Made by a program: the position numbers and the translations under genes. Positions 8,882 to 17,483 of a DNA stretch of 64,000 bases are shown one piece after another. Each line of letters starts with the position of its first letter. Position 1 is the first letter of the stretch. Source of the stretch: DATFES01 sp035457725 (GTDB lineage Bacteria; Pseudomonadota; Alphaproteobacteria; CACIAM-22H2); assembly GCA_035457725.1 (NCBI GenBank), contig DATIBC010000111.1:24516-88515 (forward strand), given 5' to 3'. Under the pieces are notes generated by a model. The model saw only the letters and a program-made list of their open reading frames with translations, ran no database searches and was not told the origin of the DNA.

Positions 8882-9643
8882 ATGATCACGGCCGATTTGC
8901 GCGGCAAAACCATGCTGGTGACGGGCGGCGCGTCGGGCATCGGCCTAGCGGCGGCCGGGATGTTCGCCAGGTGCGGCGCGAAGGTCGCGTTGAATCATCT
9001 ATCGGACGATCCGCGCGGCCCGGCGGAAATCTCCCGAATGCGCGCGTCGGGGCTGGACGTCGTCGCCGCGCCGGGCGACGTCGGCGATCCGATCGCGGCG
9101 CGCCGCATGGTTGGCGATGCGATGCGGTCGCTCGGCCGACTTGATTTCTTGCTGAACAACGCCGGCACGCCGGGCGCCGAGAGGCCGTTCGATCCCCACG
9201 ACCTGTCGGCAATGAGCGAGCCGTTGTGGCAGCGCCTTCTCGGCGTCAACCTGCTTGGACCCTTTCGCTGCGTCGAAGCGGCGGCGCCGCACCTGCGGTC
9301 GACGCGCGGGGCGATCGTGAATACCGCGTCGATCGCCGGTCTTGGGGGCCAGGCAAGCAGCATGGCGTATGCCGCGACCAAGGCGGCCTTGATCAATCTG
9401 ACGCGCAATCTCGCCCGCGCCTTGGCGCCCGAGATACGCGTTAACGCCGTGGCGCCTGGCTTGGTCGATTCGCCGTGGACTAAAAATTGGCCGCAAGCCC
9501 GCAAGCAGGCGTCCGTCGCCGGCACGATGCTCAAGCGCATGTGCGCCCCCGACGACGTCGCCGAGGCCATGCTCTATCTGTGCGCCGGCGCGGCCTTTGT
9601 CACCGGCCACACGCTGGTCGTCGATGGCGGACGCTCGTATTGA
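8882..9643 (+). CDS. SDR family NAD(P)-dependent oxidoreductase
   Basis: 253 residues with the classical short-chain dehydrogenase layout: cofactor motif TGGASGIG at 14-21, NNAG near 92, and catalytic Ser150, Tyr163 and Lys167 (AYAATK). The C-terminal GHTLVVDGG is typical. It probably interconverts a hydroxyl and a keto group. It sits 11 bp after the BKACE gene and 1 bp before the ThDP enzyme start, so co-translation is likely. A reasonable inference is that it makes, or removes, the beta-keto group that BKACE acts on. The exact substrate cannot be read from the sequence. Confidence 0.9.
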   Translation: MITADLRGKTMLVTGGASGIGLAAAGMFARCGAKVALNHLSDDPRGPAEISRMRASGLDVVAAPGDVGDPIAARRMVGDAMRSLGRLDFLLNNAGTPGAERPFDPHDLSAMSEPLWQRLLGVNLLGPFRCVEAAAPHLRSTRGAIVNTASIAGLGGQASSMAYAATKAALINLTRNLARALAPEIRVNAVAPGLVDSPWTKNWPQARKQASVAGTMLKRMCAPDDVAEAMLYLCAGAAFVTGHTLVVDGGRSY

Positions 9644-9644
9644 G

Positions 9645-11309
9645 ATGACGTTGAACGCCGCGCAAGCGCTGGTCGCCACTTTGCGCCACCATGGCGTCGA
9701 TCGCGCGTTTTGCGTGCCGGGAGAGAGTTATCTGCCGGTGCTCGACGCGCTCGGCGCACAAACGGCGATCCAGCTCGTCACCTGCAGGCACGAGAGCGGC
9801 GCCGGCTACATGGCGGTCGCCGACGCCAAGCTCACGGGCGGCCCCGGAGTCGTCTTCGTTAGCCGCGGCCCTGGCGCGACCAATGCGTCGATCGCGGTGC
9901 ACACCGCCGAACAGGACGGCGTGCCCCTCCTGTTGTTCGTAGGCCAGGTGCCACGCCGCGATATCGGCCGTGGCGCGTTCCAGGAAATCGACTACGCGCG
10001 CATGTTCGGCGGCATCGCCAAGCAGATCATCGTTGCGAACGATCCGGACCGGATGTCGGCCGATGTCGCCGAAGCGATGCGGACTTCGCAGCAAGGCACC
10101 CCCGGGCCGGTCATCGTCGTGCTTCCAGAAGACGTGCTCCCTGAGCCCAGCCACGGAGCGATCGCAGCCCTCCCGGCGGACAAAGCCGCGCCGCCGGAGC
10201 GCGATAAGCTCGATGCCATCGCGTCGGCGGTGCGTGGCGCCGAGCGGCCGCTGCTCATCGCCGGTGGCGGGGTCTCCAGTCGCGAGGGCCGCGCGGCGTT
10301 GAAGCTTGCCTCCGAGGCGTTGGCGATTCCGGTCGTGCCGACATTCAAGCGGCAGGATCTGTTCCCCAACACTCACCCGAACTACGGCGGTTATCTCGGC
10401 TTCAAAATCCCCAAGGCGCAGGTCGATCTGCTGCAAGAGGCGGACGTGATCCTCGCCGTCGGTACGCGGCTCGGCGACGTGACCACGCAGGGTTACACGT
10501 TTCCCGCCGCCCCGCGCCCGCGGCAGACCTTGATCCATGTCCACGCCGACCCGGCGGTGCTCGGCCGCGTTTACCAGACGGACCATGCGGTGGTCGGCGA
10601 TCCCGTGACGTTTCTCGAACGACTCGCGACGATTCGACTCAACCCCAGTGCGGCGCGCGCGGCCTGGCGCGCACTGCTTCACGACCGCGTCGAAGCGATC
10701 ATGCAATGGCGCGCCCCCGACGCGCCGGGCGACGGCGTGGTTTTCGGCGAGATCGTCGCCGCGCTCAAGCAGCGGCTTGCGCCCGATGCGATCTTGATAA
10801 CCGACGCGGGAAACTTTTCGACCTGGGTGCACCGGTACTTTCCGTTCGGTGAACGGCATGTCTTGATCGGAGCGGTCTCGGGAGCCATGGGCATGGGCGT
10901 GCCTGCGGCGGTCGCCGCTGGCATGCGATCGCCTGGCCGCCAGATCGTCAGCTTCGTCGGCGACGGCGGGTTTCTCATGACCGGAAACGAACTCGCCACC
11001 GCAATTCAGTATCGCGTACCGGTGCGGCTTTTCGTCTCCAACAATTGCAGCTATGGCACCATTCGCATGCACCAGGAGAAGTATTTTCCCGGACGCGTCG
11101 TCGCCACCGAGCTGCGCAATCCCGACTTCGCCAAACTCGCCGAGGCGTTCGGCGCGCGCGGCATGTCGATCGGCGATGCGAGCGAGGTCGCCGCGGTCGT
11201 CGATGCGGCGTTGCGTCACGACGGGCCGGTGGTCGTCGATGTGCGCACGAGCCTCCGTCACATATCCTCCTACGCGACCATCGACGATCTGCGGGCGTTC
11301 TCTGGATGA
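9645..11309 (+). CDS. Thiamine diphosphate-dependent enzyme (acetolactate synthase-like)
   Basis: 554 residues with the three-domain POX/ALS fold. The cofactor-activating glutamate is E50 (CRHESGAG), and the ThDP/Mg motif begins with GDGG at about 439 and ends with SNN about 25 residues later. Family members carry out decarboxylation and carboligation of 2-keto acids. The operon context is not that of branched-chain amino-acid biosynthesis: no small subunit or ilvC follows, and the neighbours are SDRs, BKACE and a cyclase-family hydrolase. A dedicated catabolic lyase or decarboxylase is therefore more likely than IlvB. ATG at 9645 is chosen; an ATG 21 bp upstream would overlap the SDR. The 3' end overlaps the next gene by 4 bp. 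Confidence 0.87.
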   Translation: MTLNAAQALVATLRHHGVDRAFCVPGESYLPVLDALGAQTAIQLVTCRHESGAGYMAVADAKLTGGPGVVFVSRGPGATNASIAVHTAEQDGVPLLLFVGQVPRRDIGRGAFQEIDYARMFGGIAKQIIVANDPDRMSADVAEAMRTSQQGTPGPVIVVLPEDVLPEPSHGAIAALPADKAAPPERDKLDAIASAVRGAERPLLIAGGGVSSREGRAALKLASEALAIPVVPTFKRQDLFPNTHPNYGGYLGFKIPKAQVDLLQEADVILAVGTRLGDVTTQGYTFPAAPRPRQTLIHVHADPAVLGRVYQTDHAVVGDPVTFLERLATIRLNPSAARAAWRALLHDRVEAIMQWRAPDAPGDGVVFGEIVAALKQRLAPDAILITDAGNFSTWVHRYFPFGERHVLIGAVSGAMGMGVPAAVAAGMRSPGRQIVSFVGDGGFLMTGNELATAIQYRVPVRLFVSNNCSYGTIRMHQEKYFPGRVVATELRNPDFAKLAEAFGARGMSIGDASEVAAVVDAALRHDGPVVVDVRTSLRHISSYATIDDLRAFSG

Positions 11310-12025
11310 ATCCGGTCACGCTGATCACCGGCGCTTCGCGCGGCATCGGGCTCGGCATCGCCCGCCGCCTGGCGCATGACGGCCACCAGGTGGTCAACCT
11401 GTCGCGCTCGAACCCTCCGGCGGATTTTCCCGGCGTCAGCTACGCCGTCGATCTTGCCGACGCCGACGCCGCGCGGCGCGTCCTCGCCGCGGCGGTGCAA
11501 AAGCACGCCGTCGACAATCTGATCAATAATGCGGCGATGATTCGCGTCGATTCGCTGGAAAAGATCAGCCCTGATGACCTGCGGCGGCAGGTCGACCTCA
11601 ACATCGGCGCGGCGATGCTCTGCGCGCAAGCCGTGCTGCCGTCGATGCGCGCCAAGCGGCGCGGCCGCATCGTCAACATCGGCAGCCGCGCCGCGCTCGG
11701 CAAGGAGGGCCGCTCCATCTACGGCGCGACCAAGGCGGCCATCGCCTCGCTGACGCGCACTTGGGCGCTGGAGTTGGCGCGCGACGGGATCACCGTCAAC
11801 GCGATAGCTCCGGGGCCGATCGAGACCGAGTTGTTTCGCGCGAACAGCCCGGCGGATAGTCCGCAAGTCAAGTCGCTCATCGCCGCAGTGCCGGTGGGGC
11901 GGATCGGCCAGCCGGCGGATGTCGCCGCCGCCACGGCTTTTTTCTTGTCCGACGAGGCGTCGTTCATCACCGGGCAGGTGCTGTACGTGTGCGGCGGGCT
12001 CAGCATCTACTCCGCGCCGATGTAG
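11306..12025 (+). CDS. SDR family NAD(P)-dependent oxidoreductase
   Basis: 239 residues. TGASRGIG at 8-15 is the cofactor loop, NNAA lies at 74-77, and the catalytic residues are Ser127, Tyr139 and Lys143 (YGATK). The ending QVLYVCGGLS differs from the usual VDGG but is in the same place. It begins in an ATGA overlap with the ThDP gene stop, so translation is coupled. It is distinct from the first SDR of the operon in length and sequence and so probably catalyses a different step. Substrate unknown. Confidence 0.9.
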   Translation: MNPVTLITGASRGIGLGIARRLAHDGHQVVNLSRSNPPADFPGVSYAVDLADADAARRVLAAAVQKHAVDNLINNAAMIRVDSLEKISPDDLRRQVDLNIGAAMLCAQAVLPSMRAKRRGRIVNIGSRAALGKEGRSIYGATKAAIASLTRTWALELARDGITVNAIAPGPIETELFRANSPADSPQVKSLIAAVPVGRIGQPADVAAATAFFLSDEASFITGQVLYVCGGLSIYSAPM

Positions 12026-12052
12026 CACGCGATATCGAGGAAGGATTTGCGC

Positions 12053-13093
12053 ATGACACCGCGTTGGACGCGTCGGCCCGACGGTTCGAACTGGGGCGAA
12101 TTCGGCGCCGACGATGAGCTCGGCCGAATCAATCTTTTGACGTCCGAGAAAGTCCGCCAAGGCGTGGCTGAAGTGCGCGACGGGCGCGTCTTCTGCCTCA
12201 GCCTGCCGTTGGACCTTCCTGGCGGCAACAAGCTCAATCCGCGCCGCCACCCGCCGCGGCGTTTCGCCACCATCCGCGAGGGCCGACAGAATTTCAATTA
12301 CGCCTTCCGCGACGATAATCCCGATAATACCGACATCGTTTGCGACGATGCAGTCTTGATGTACACGCAATATTCGACGCAGTGGGATTCGTTCGCGCAC
12401 GTCGGCGCGCTGTTCGACGCTGACGGCGACGGAACGGCCGAGATCGTGTTCTATAACGGCTGGCGCGGCGGTGAACACATTGTGAGCGCGGCCGAGCGCG
12501 GCGCGGGCGAGCCGTGGGCGCGCTATGAGGGCGTCGAGGCGCGCCGGCTTGGGATCGAGAACATGGCCGTCGCCGGCGTCCAGGGGCGCGGAGTGCTGAT
12601 CGATCTCCACGCGCATTTCGGGCGCGAGCGCAGGCTCATCGGATACGGCGACCTGATGCGTGTTTGCGAAGCCGATAAAGTGGTCATCGAGCGCGGCGAC
12701 ATGGTCTGTCTGCATACCGGCTTCGGTGACGTGATTCTGGAGATGAAGGGCGATCCCGACGAGCGAACTCTGCACGGCTCGTGCGCCGCTCTCGACGGCC
12801 GCGACGATCGGCTGCTTCAATGGATCACCGATAGCGGTCTGGTCATCCTGGCCTCCGACAACTATGCCGTCGAGGGACTGCCGGCGCGAAAGGGAAGCGG
12901 CGTGCACGCGGCCATGCCGCTGCATGAACATTGCCTCTTCAAGCTCGGCGTGCACCTCGGCGAGCTGTGGTACCTGGGCGAACTCGCCCGCTACCTCCGC
13001 CATGCGAACCGCAGCCGCTTTCTGCTGACTGCGCCGCCATTGCGCCTGCCGCGCGTCGTCGGTTCGCCGACGACGCCGATCGCGACGGTGTAG
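12053..13093 (+). CDS. Cyclase-family metal-dependent hydrolase (kynurenine formamidase/isatin hydrolase superfamily)
   Basis: 346 residues. The segment STQWDSFAHVG carries the variant metal-site motif of the longer cyclase-family proteins, and VLIDLHAHFG and MVCLHTGFGD are further conserved-looking stretches. Members hydrolyse amides, lactams or esters with Mn or Zn. The ATG follows a clear Shine-Dalgarno sequence (GAGGAAGGA); a TTG two codons upstream is less likely. Last gene of the BKACE operon, 27 bp after the second SDR. It could open a ring or cleave an acyl product of the ThDP enzyme. The family is recognised with fair confidence, the reaction is not. Confidence 0.8.
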   Translation: MTPRWTRRPDGSNWGEFGADDELGRINLLTSEKVRQGVAEVRDGRVFCLSLPLDLPGGNKLNPRRHPPRRFATIREGRQNFNYAFRDDNPDNTDIVCDDAVLMYTQYSTQWDSFAHVGALFDADGDGTAEIVFYNGWRGGEHIVSAAERGAGEPWARYEGVEARRLGIENMAVAGVQGRGVLIDLHAHFGRERRLIGYGDLMRVCEADKVVIERGDMVCLHTGFGDVILEMKGDPDERTLHGSCAALDGRDDRLLQWITDSGLVILASDNYAVEGLPARKGSGVHAAMPLHEHCLFKLGVHLGELWYLGELARYLRHANRSRFLLTAPPLRLPRVVGSPTTPIATV

Positions 13094-13108
13094 AGCCGCT
13101 GGCGAGGC

Positions 13109-13130
13109 GCCGCCGCGTTAGCGGTGGCGT
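13109..13130. terminator. Possible stem-loop at the end of the BKACE operon
   Basis: The arms GCGCCGCCGC-type and GCGGTGGCG pair with two mismatches around a GTTA loop. It sits 16 bp after the stop of the cyclase-family gene and just before the convergent small gene. There is no T-run, so factor-independent termination is not assured. Confidence 0.3.
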
Positions 13131-13133
13131 CCG

Positions 13134-13382
13134 CTATTCAGCCGCCGGGCTCGCCGCGGGTTCCTCGCGGTGGCGCCTAGCGATCAGCTTTCGTGCGCCG
13201 GCGTAGAGCCGCCGCGGCAGGCGAATGCACCAGACGAGGCCTTCGGCCAGCATTTCACCGATGATCCGGGCACGCTCGACGCGTGCGAGCCGCTCGTACT
13301 CGTGGAAGGACAGACGCCGATCGGCGGCGGCGGCGGATCGGCTGGCATCTTCGGCGACTCGATGATCGATGTGAGACCGCAT
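13134..13382 (-). CDS. Small basic hypothetical protein
   Basis: 82 residues, not recognised as a named family. The ATG is preceded by AAGGAG at ideal spacing, which supports translation. The central part (FHEYERLARVERARIIGEML) is predicted helical and strongly charged; the next segment VWCIRLPRRLYAGARKLI is amphipathic and basic, and the tail is alanine/proline rich. It is too short and charged to be a transmembrane protein. It lies convergent to the BKACE operon and 226 bp downstream of an ANL ligase on the same strand. Such small proteins with amphipathic basic helices are common in alphaproteobacteria; no function is claimed. Confidence 0.6.
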   Translation of the reverse strand: MRSHIDHRVAEDASRSAAAADRRLSFHEYERLARVERARIIGEMLAEGLVWCIRLPRRLYAGARKLIARRHREEPAASPAAE

Positions 13383-13608
13383 GGAAAGCTCCTTGAATAA
13401 GGCCCAAGTGCTTCGGCGGTCCTCCCGTGTTTGTTCGTAGGCGTGTGCGAGGATTCTCGTCGATCATCGCCACATTTGCGTTCCCGATTCTTGCAATCCG
13501 CACTTGCGCTTTTCGCAGCCGATTTTCTGGGCACCGTGATCAGCAGATTTGCAGTGCGAGGCGGGCGGTCACGTCAAAATAACTTGACTCAAGATCGCCG
13601 AACCCGGC

Positions 13609-15213
13609 TCACCGCTCGCCCAAGAGCAGCCGCCGCGCCATGTCGCGCAGCACGCCGCGCTGGATCTTGACGCCGTTGGGACCCATCGCCACCGGAAACT
13701 CGTCGATCGCGACGAACTGCTCGGGCGTCTTGAAACTCGCCAAGTGTTGACGGCAGAGCGCGGTCAACGCCGCTTCGTCGAGACGTGCGCCGGGCGCCAA
13801 GTTGACGAAGGCGACGGCGCGCGCCCGTCCATCGTGCTGTACGGCGACGACTTGCGCTGCGACGACACCCGGATGCTGCAGCACGCAGCTCTCGATCTCG
13901 ACTGGATTGACGAGAAATCCGCCGAGGCGTAGCGCATCACCCATTCGCGCTTGAAAAACGAAGCCGCCGTCTTCGGTCAGATGGCCCAAGTCGCCGGTGC
14001 GGATGAACCCATCCTCGGTGACAGTGCGCGCGGTCGCCTCGTCGTCGGCGAAGTACTTGGCCATGCGGCTCGGTCCGGCGAGTTCGAGTTCGCCCGCTTC
14101 GCCCGCACCGAGTAAGCGCCCGGTCGCCGTGTCGCGGACGCGGACAGTTGCCGCGCGCGATATCGGTATTCCGCCGGCGAGCGCACGGCGCTCGATCGGA
14201 GCGTCGAGCGGCTGGCAGGCGTAGAGCGCCTGGAGCTCGCTGGTTCCATAGAGCCCCACGAGGCGGAGACCCCGCGCTTCGGACGTCCTGACAAGCGGCT
14301 CGGGCGCCATGTTGAACGCCGCAAACCCGGCCCACCTGAGCGAGGAAAACGGCGTCGCTTGCGTTCGCGTGTCGAGCAGGCGGGCGAACATGTCGTCGGT
14401 GCCGTTGGTGTGGGTCACCTTGAACCGGTCGATCGCCCCCGCCGCCGCCTCGGGCTCGTACTGCGCCAGCAGCGCCATCGGCGCGCCACCAACGAGCGAA
14501 GCCATGGCCTGGGCGAAACCGAAGACCCCACAGAGCGGCAGCATGAGCAAAGTCGCGGCCGTCGGCGCATCATAGCCAAAGGACCGGGCGACTTGATGCG
14601 CATGGTCGCCGATCGAGCGGTGGGTGTGCAGCACGAATTTCGGCGCCCGGGTCGTGCCCGAGGTCGTGAAAATCGCGCAGCCGTCATCGGCGCGCGCGTG
14701 GTCTTCGGCAAGCGGTGAGGCAGCGCTGAGCGAATCGTAGTTGATGGTCCGTAGTCGCGACGCCTTCGCGGGTTCGTCACCGTGAACTACGACGGCGGAC
14801 AGCCCGCCGAGAGCGCTCTGATCGGCGTCGGCGAGGATCTTGTCGAAGTTAAGGCCGCGATAGGTCGGCCAATATACCAAGATACGAGCGCCCGAACGCC
14901 CGAGGATGTCGCCAAGTTCGGCACTTCGAAAGCGGCTGTTGATGTTGACCAGGATTGCTCCAAGCCGCGCGCAAGCAAGGAACACGGCGATGTAGCTTGG
15001 CGCATTGGGCATCCAGATCGCGACGCGATCGCCGCGAGCGATGCCGAGCGCGCCCAGACCACTGGCGACGCGGCGACTCTCCTCGACGAGCTCGGATACC
15101 GAGACCCGGCGCTCGCGCCAGATGATCGCGGTCTGTCCACCGCGAGCCCGCGAAATTTCGTCGAAGACTCCCGACACAGTTCGTGGCGTCACGATCTCTC
15201 GCCTAGATTCCAT
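13609..15213 (-). CDS. ANL-superfamily acyl-CoA ligase with a variant P-loop
   Basis: 534 residues with the adenylate-forming fold: P-loop TTSGTTRAPK at 183-192, GLYGTSELQA as the A5 motif, and FIRTGDLGHL as the hinge. Two spots depart from the canonical pattern. The usual TSGTTGxPKG has Arg-Ala after TT and Phe after PK, and the C-terminal TGK motif reads NGVKIQR. It may still bind ATP, since these positions vary in some ANL subgroups. It lies 48 bp downstream of the LysR gene on the same strand and so is probably co-transcribed with it. It may activate an acid made by, or feeding, the neighbouring BKACE operon. Confidence 0.85.
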   Translation of the reverse strand: MESRREIVTPRTVSGVFDEISRARGGQTAIIWRERRVSVSELVEESRRVASGLGALGIARGDRVAIWMPNAPSYIAVFLACARLGAILVNINSRFRSAELGDILGRSGARILVYWPTYRGLNFDKILADADQSALGGLSAVVVHGDEPAKASRLRTINYDSLSAASPLAEDHARADDGCAIFTTSGTTRAPKFVLHTHRSIGDHAHQVARSFGYDAPTAATLLMLPLCGVFGFAQAMASLVGGAPMALLAQYEPEAAAGAIDRFKVTHTNGTDDMFARLLDTRTQATPFSSLRWAGFAAFNMAPEPLVRTSEARGLRLVGLYGTSELQALYACQPLDAPIERRALAGGIPISRAATVRVRDTATGRLLGAGEAGELELAGPSRMAKYFADDEATARTVTEDGFIRTGDLGHLTEDGGFVFQARMGDALRLGGFLVNPVEIESCVLQHPGVVAAQVVAVQHDGRARAVAFVNLAPGARLDEAALTALCRQHLASFKTPEQFVAIDEFPVAMGPNGVKIQRGVLRDMARRLLLGER

Positions 15214-15261
15214 CTTTCGTACCGCCTTCGAGCGACATTACGGCACGCGCCGTCAAAAAGG

Positions 15262-16176
15262 CTACTCGGGGCGCGGCCTCGGCAAGCGCCGCGAGGCCCT
15301 CGGTTGCCGCGCCGCCAGCAGCTCATCGACGACGTTGAGAAACGCCCGGATCAACGGAGCGCCTTTGCGCTCGGCCAGGGAAACGACGTGCGCGTAAGTA
15401 AATATCTCGGCGTCGGCGACCCGTAGGACGCGAAGCCGCGGATGCGGCACGAACTCGATCTCCGACACCACTCCGATGCCCATACCGCGCTCGACCGCCA
15501 TCCAGATCGCCTCGCGGCTACCGATCTCGATCGAGCGGTCGATGCTCACTCCGGCGCGCTGCAAGGCGCTTTCGAACGCGCGTCGGGTCGTCGATCCCGC
15601 CTCGCGCAGCACCACCCGACGACCGGCGAAATCGCGGATCCGCACGGTTCGCCGGCGCGCCCAGGGGTGGTCGACGTTGACGAACGCCACGACCGGGTGC
15701 CGGCTATAGGGGACGGCGTGGAAACGAGGATCGTCCTCGATATGCGCCAGCACGGCGACATCGGCTTGGAAATCCAGCAGCGCCTGCAGCACTTCGCGCG
15801 AGTTTCCGATCGACACCGAAACGCCGATGTCGGGATAGCGTTCGCGGAACGCGCTCAACATCTCGGTTGCATGATAAGGGCCGACGGCGCCGACTTTGAG
15901 GTGGCCGGCGCGAAAGCCGCCGGCGGCATTGAGATAGTCGATCGCTTCAGTCTCGAGGCTGAACATGCGCGTCGTGAACCCGAGCAGCTCGCGCCCGCTG
16001 TCGGTGAGCGCCACCCGGCGGCCGCGACGGTGAAAAAGCTCGACACGGAAATATCGCTCGAGCGCCTTGACTTGGCTGGTGATCGTTGGCTGCCCGACAT
16101 GGAGCAGCTTCGATGCGGCGGTGAACCCGCCGGCGGTGGCGACCGCGTGGAAGGAGCGCAGTCTGGTGTAATGCAT
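15262..16176 (-). CDS. LysR-family regulator, similar to aminoethylphosphonate-associated regulators
   Basis: 304 residues. An N-terminal winged helix (about 1-60) contains AASKLLHVGQPTITSQVKAL; the effector domain follows. Several stretches (FHRRGRRVALTDSGREL, KVGAVGPYH, LREAGSTTRRAFE, EIGSREAIW) match what I recall of the LysR group linked to 2-aminoethylphosphonate catabolism. It is divergent from an iron-type alcohol dehydrogenase that itself resembles phosphonoacetaldehyde reductases, and the 105-bp gap holds an inverted repeat. It probably controls the dehydrogenase-TRAP operon and itself. No phosphonate-cleaving gene is present in the window, so the true inducer may be another small acid. 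Confidence 0.87.
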   Translation of the reverse strand: MHYTRLRSFHAVATAGGFTAASKLLHVGQPTITSQVKALERYFRVELFHRRGRRVALTDSGRELLGFTTRMFSLETEAIDYLNAAGGFRAGHLKVGAVGPYHATEMLSAFRERYPDIGVSVSIGNSREVLQALLDFQADVAVLAHIEDDPRFHAVPYSRHPVVAFVNVDHPWARRRTVRIRDFAGRRVVLREAGSTTRRAFESALQRAGVSIDRSIEIGSREAIWMAVERGMGIGVVSEIEFVPHPRLRVLRVADAEIFTYAHVVSLAERKGAPLIRAFLNVVDELLAARQPRASRRLPRPRPE

Positions 16177-16180
16177 CGCT

Positions 16181-16218
16181 TATACCAATACATCAGATAC
16201 AGAAATTGCATTGGAATA
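16181..16218. promoter_or_regulatory. Candidate LysR operator in the divergent promoter
   Basis: TATACCAAT (16181-16189) and ATTGGAATA (16210-16218) are inverted repeats matching at 8 of 9 positions with a 20-base spacer. They lie in the AT-rich 105-bp gap between the lysR gene and the divergent alcohol dehydrogenase gene, where a LysR tetramer would bind. The arm nearest lysR begins only 5 bp from its start codon, which would suit autorepression. Confidence 0.5.
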
Positions 16219-16281
16219 AATAATGACCGCCGTGCGATGAGTTAGGCAAGCGTCCACCTTCGCATCCGGGGGAACATCGGC

Positions 16282-17433
16282 GTGTGGACCTACGCGAACC
16301 CGGTCGTCGTGCATTTTGCCGCTGGATCGCTGCGGCGCGTCGGCGCCCTGGTCGCCGGCCGGCCGTACGCCCTCGTGACCTATGATGAGCCCCGCTTCGG
16401 CGGTTTCGCGCGGGCAATCGCGGCGACCGCGGGGGCGCCTGCTTGCATCATCGACCAGGTCCGGCCAAACCCAGATTTCCGCGTCCTCACCGCCGCCTGC
16501 AGGGCGTTGTCCGCCACCAACCATCCGCCGCGATTGGTCCTCGCGCTCGGTGGCGGATCGGTCATCGATACCGCGAAGGTCGTCGCCGCCTCGAACGGGG
16601 ATTTCGCCGTTGTCGAGCGGCGTTTGCGCGGCACGACCACGGCGGACGGGACGAATATTCTGCCGATCATCGCCGTGCCGACGACCGCCGGCACGGGAAG
16701 CGAGGTCACCTGCTGGGCGACGGTCTGGGATACCGACCGCGGCGTGAAATATTCGCTCTCGGACCTTGCGTTGTATCCCGAGCACGCGGTGATCGATCCC
16801 GAGCTGACGCTTGACGCGCCGGCCGGCTTGACGGTGAGCACCGCGCTCGACGCGCTCTCGCACGCGCTGGAGAGCCTGTGGAACGTCAACGCCAATCCGG
16901 TGTCGGCCAACTTCGCCACTGTCGCGGCGCGCGGCATCCTCGCCACCCTCCCCGCGCTCGTCGGCGATCTGGGAAACCTTGCGTTACGATCGCGCATCGC
17001 CGAGGCGGCGTTGTTCGCCGGCCTCGCCTTCTCGAATACGAGGACGGCGTTGGCCCACGCCATCTCCTATGGCGTCACGCTCCGGCATGGCGTTCCGCAC
17101 GGTCTCGCGTGTTCGTTTTCGCTGCCGCGGGTGATGCGCAGCGTGGTCGGACACGACCGTGCTTGCGACGATGCGCTCCGGCAGATCTTCGGCGCCGACC
17201 TCGCGGCGGGCGCCCAACGGCTCGAGCGGTTTCTCGTCGGCCTTGGCGTCTCGGTCGATCCGGCGGATTACGGCGTCGGCGCCGAGGAATGGCGCGGGCT
17301 CGTCAACGACGCGCTCGTCGCCGAGCGCGGAAGGAATTTTATCGCGCCGCGCGAGCAGGTACTCGAACGCATGCTGGCGCCCGCCGGCGCCATGCCGGAA
17401 CGGAGAATCGGAGCGGAGCGACAACCGAACTGA
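16282..17433 (+). CDS. Iron-containing alcohol dehydrogenase, phosphonoacetaldehyde-reductase-like
   Basis: 383 residues. The NAD(P)-binding GGGS is at 90-93 and the TTAGTGSE motif at 134-141. The four expected metal ligands are visible: D190 and H194 (LDALSHALES), H259 (LAHAIS) and H273 (VPHG). The opening (MWTYANPV, then a RPYALVTYDE stretch and DQVRPNPDF) resembles phosphonoacetaldehyde or sulfoacetaldehyde reductases more than ethanol or 1,2-propanediol enzymes, from memory. It is divergent from the LysR gene and 50 bp upstream of a dctP, so it is probably the first gene of a dehydrogenase-TRAP operon. Oxidation of an imported hydroxy-acid or phosphonate/sulfonate alcohol fits, but is inference. 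Confidence 0.82.
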   Translation: MWTYANPVVVHFAAGSLRRVGALVAGRPYALVTYDEPRFGGFARAIAATAGAPACIIDQVRPNPDFRVLTAACRALSATNHPPRLVLALGGGSVIDTAKVVAASNGDFAVVERRLRGTTTADGTNILPIIAVPTTAGTGSEVTCWATVWDTDRGVKYSLSDLALYPEHAVIDPELTLDAPAGLTVSTALDALSHALESLWNVNANPVSANFATVAARGILATLPALVGDLGNLALRSRIAEAALFAGLAFSNTRTALAHAISYGVTLRHGVPHGLACSFSLPRVMRSVVGHDRACDDALRQIFGADLAAGAQRLERFLVGLGVSVDPADYGVGAEEWRGLVNDALVAERGRNFIAPREQVLERMLAPAGAMPERRIGAERQPN

Positions 17434-17483
17434 AGAACGCTTCGCACAAGGAGGCCTGACCCATCGAAACGGAGGAGAAGCCC

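Noticed and set aside
9600..11261. Long minus-strand frame of 553 codons antisense to the ThDP enzyme
   Set aside because: Arginine/histidine/glycine-rich, without domain motifs; it mirrors the coding frame of the real gene on the plus strand, a usual effect of GC-rich DNA.
9645..11309. IlvB, the acetolactate synthase of branched-chain amino-acid synthesis
   Set aside because: No small subunit or ilvC partner, and the operon partners are catabolic.
11270..13003. Long minus-strand frame of 577 codons antisense to the SDR and cyclase-family genes
   Set aside because: Composition is not protein-like and it covers two clear genes on the other strand.
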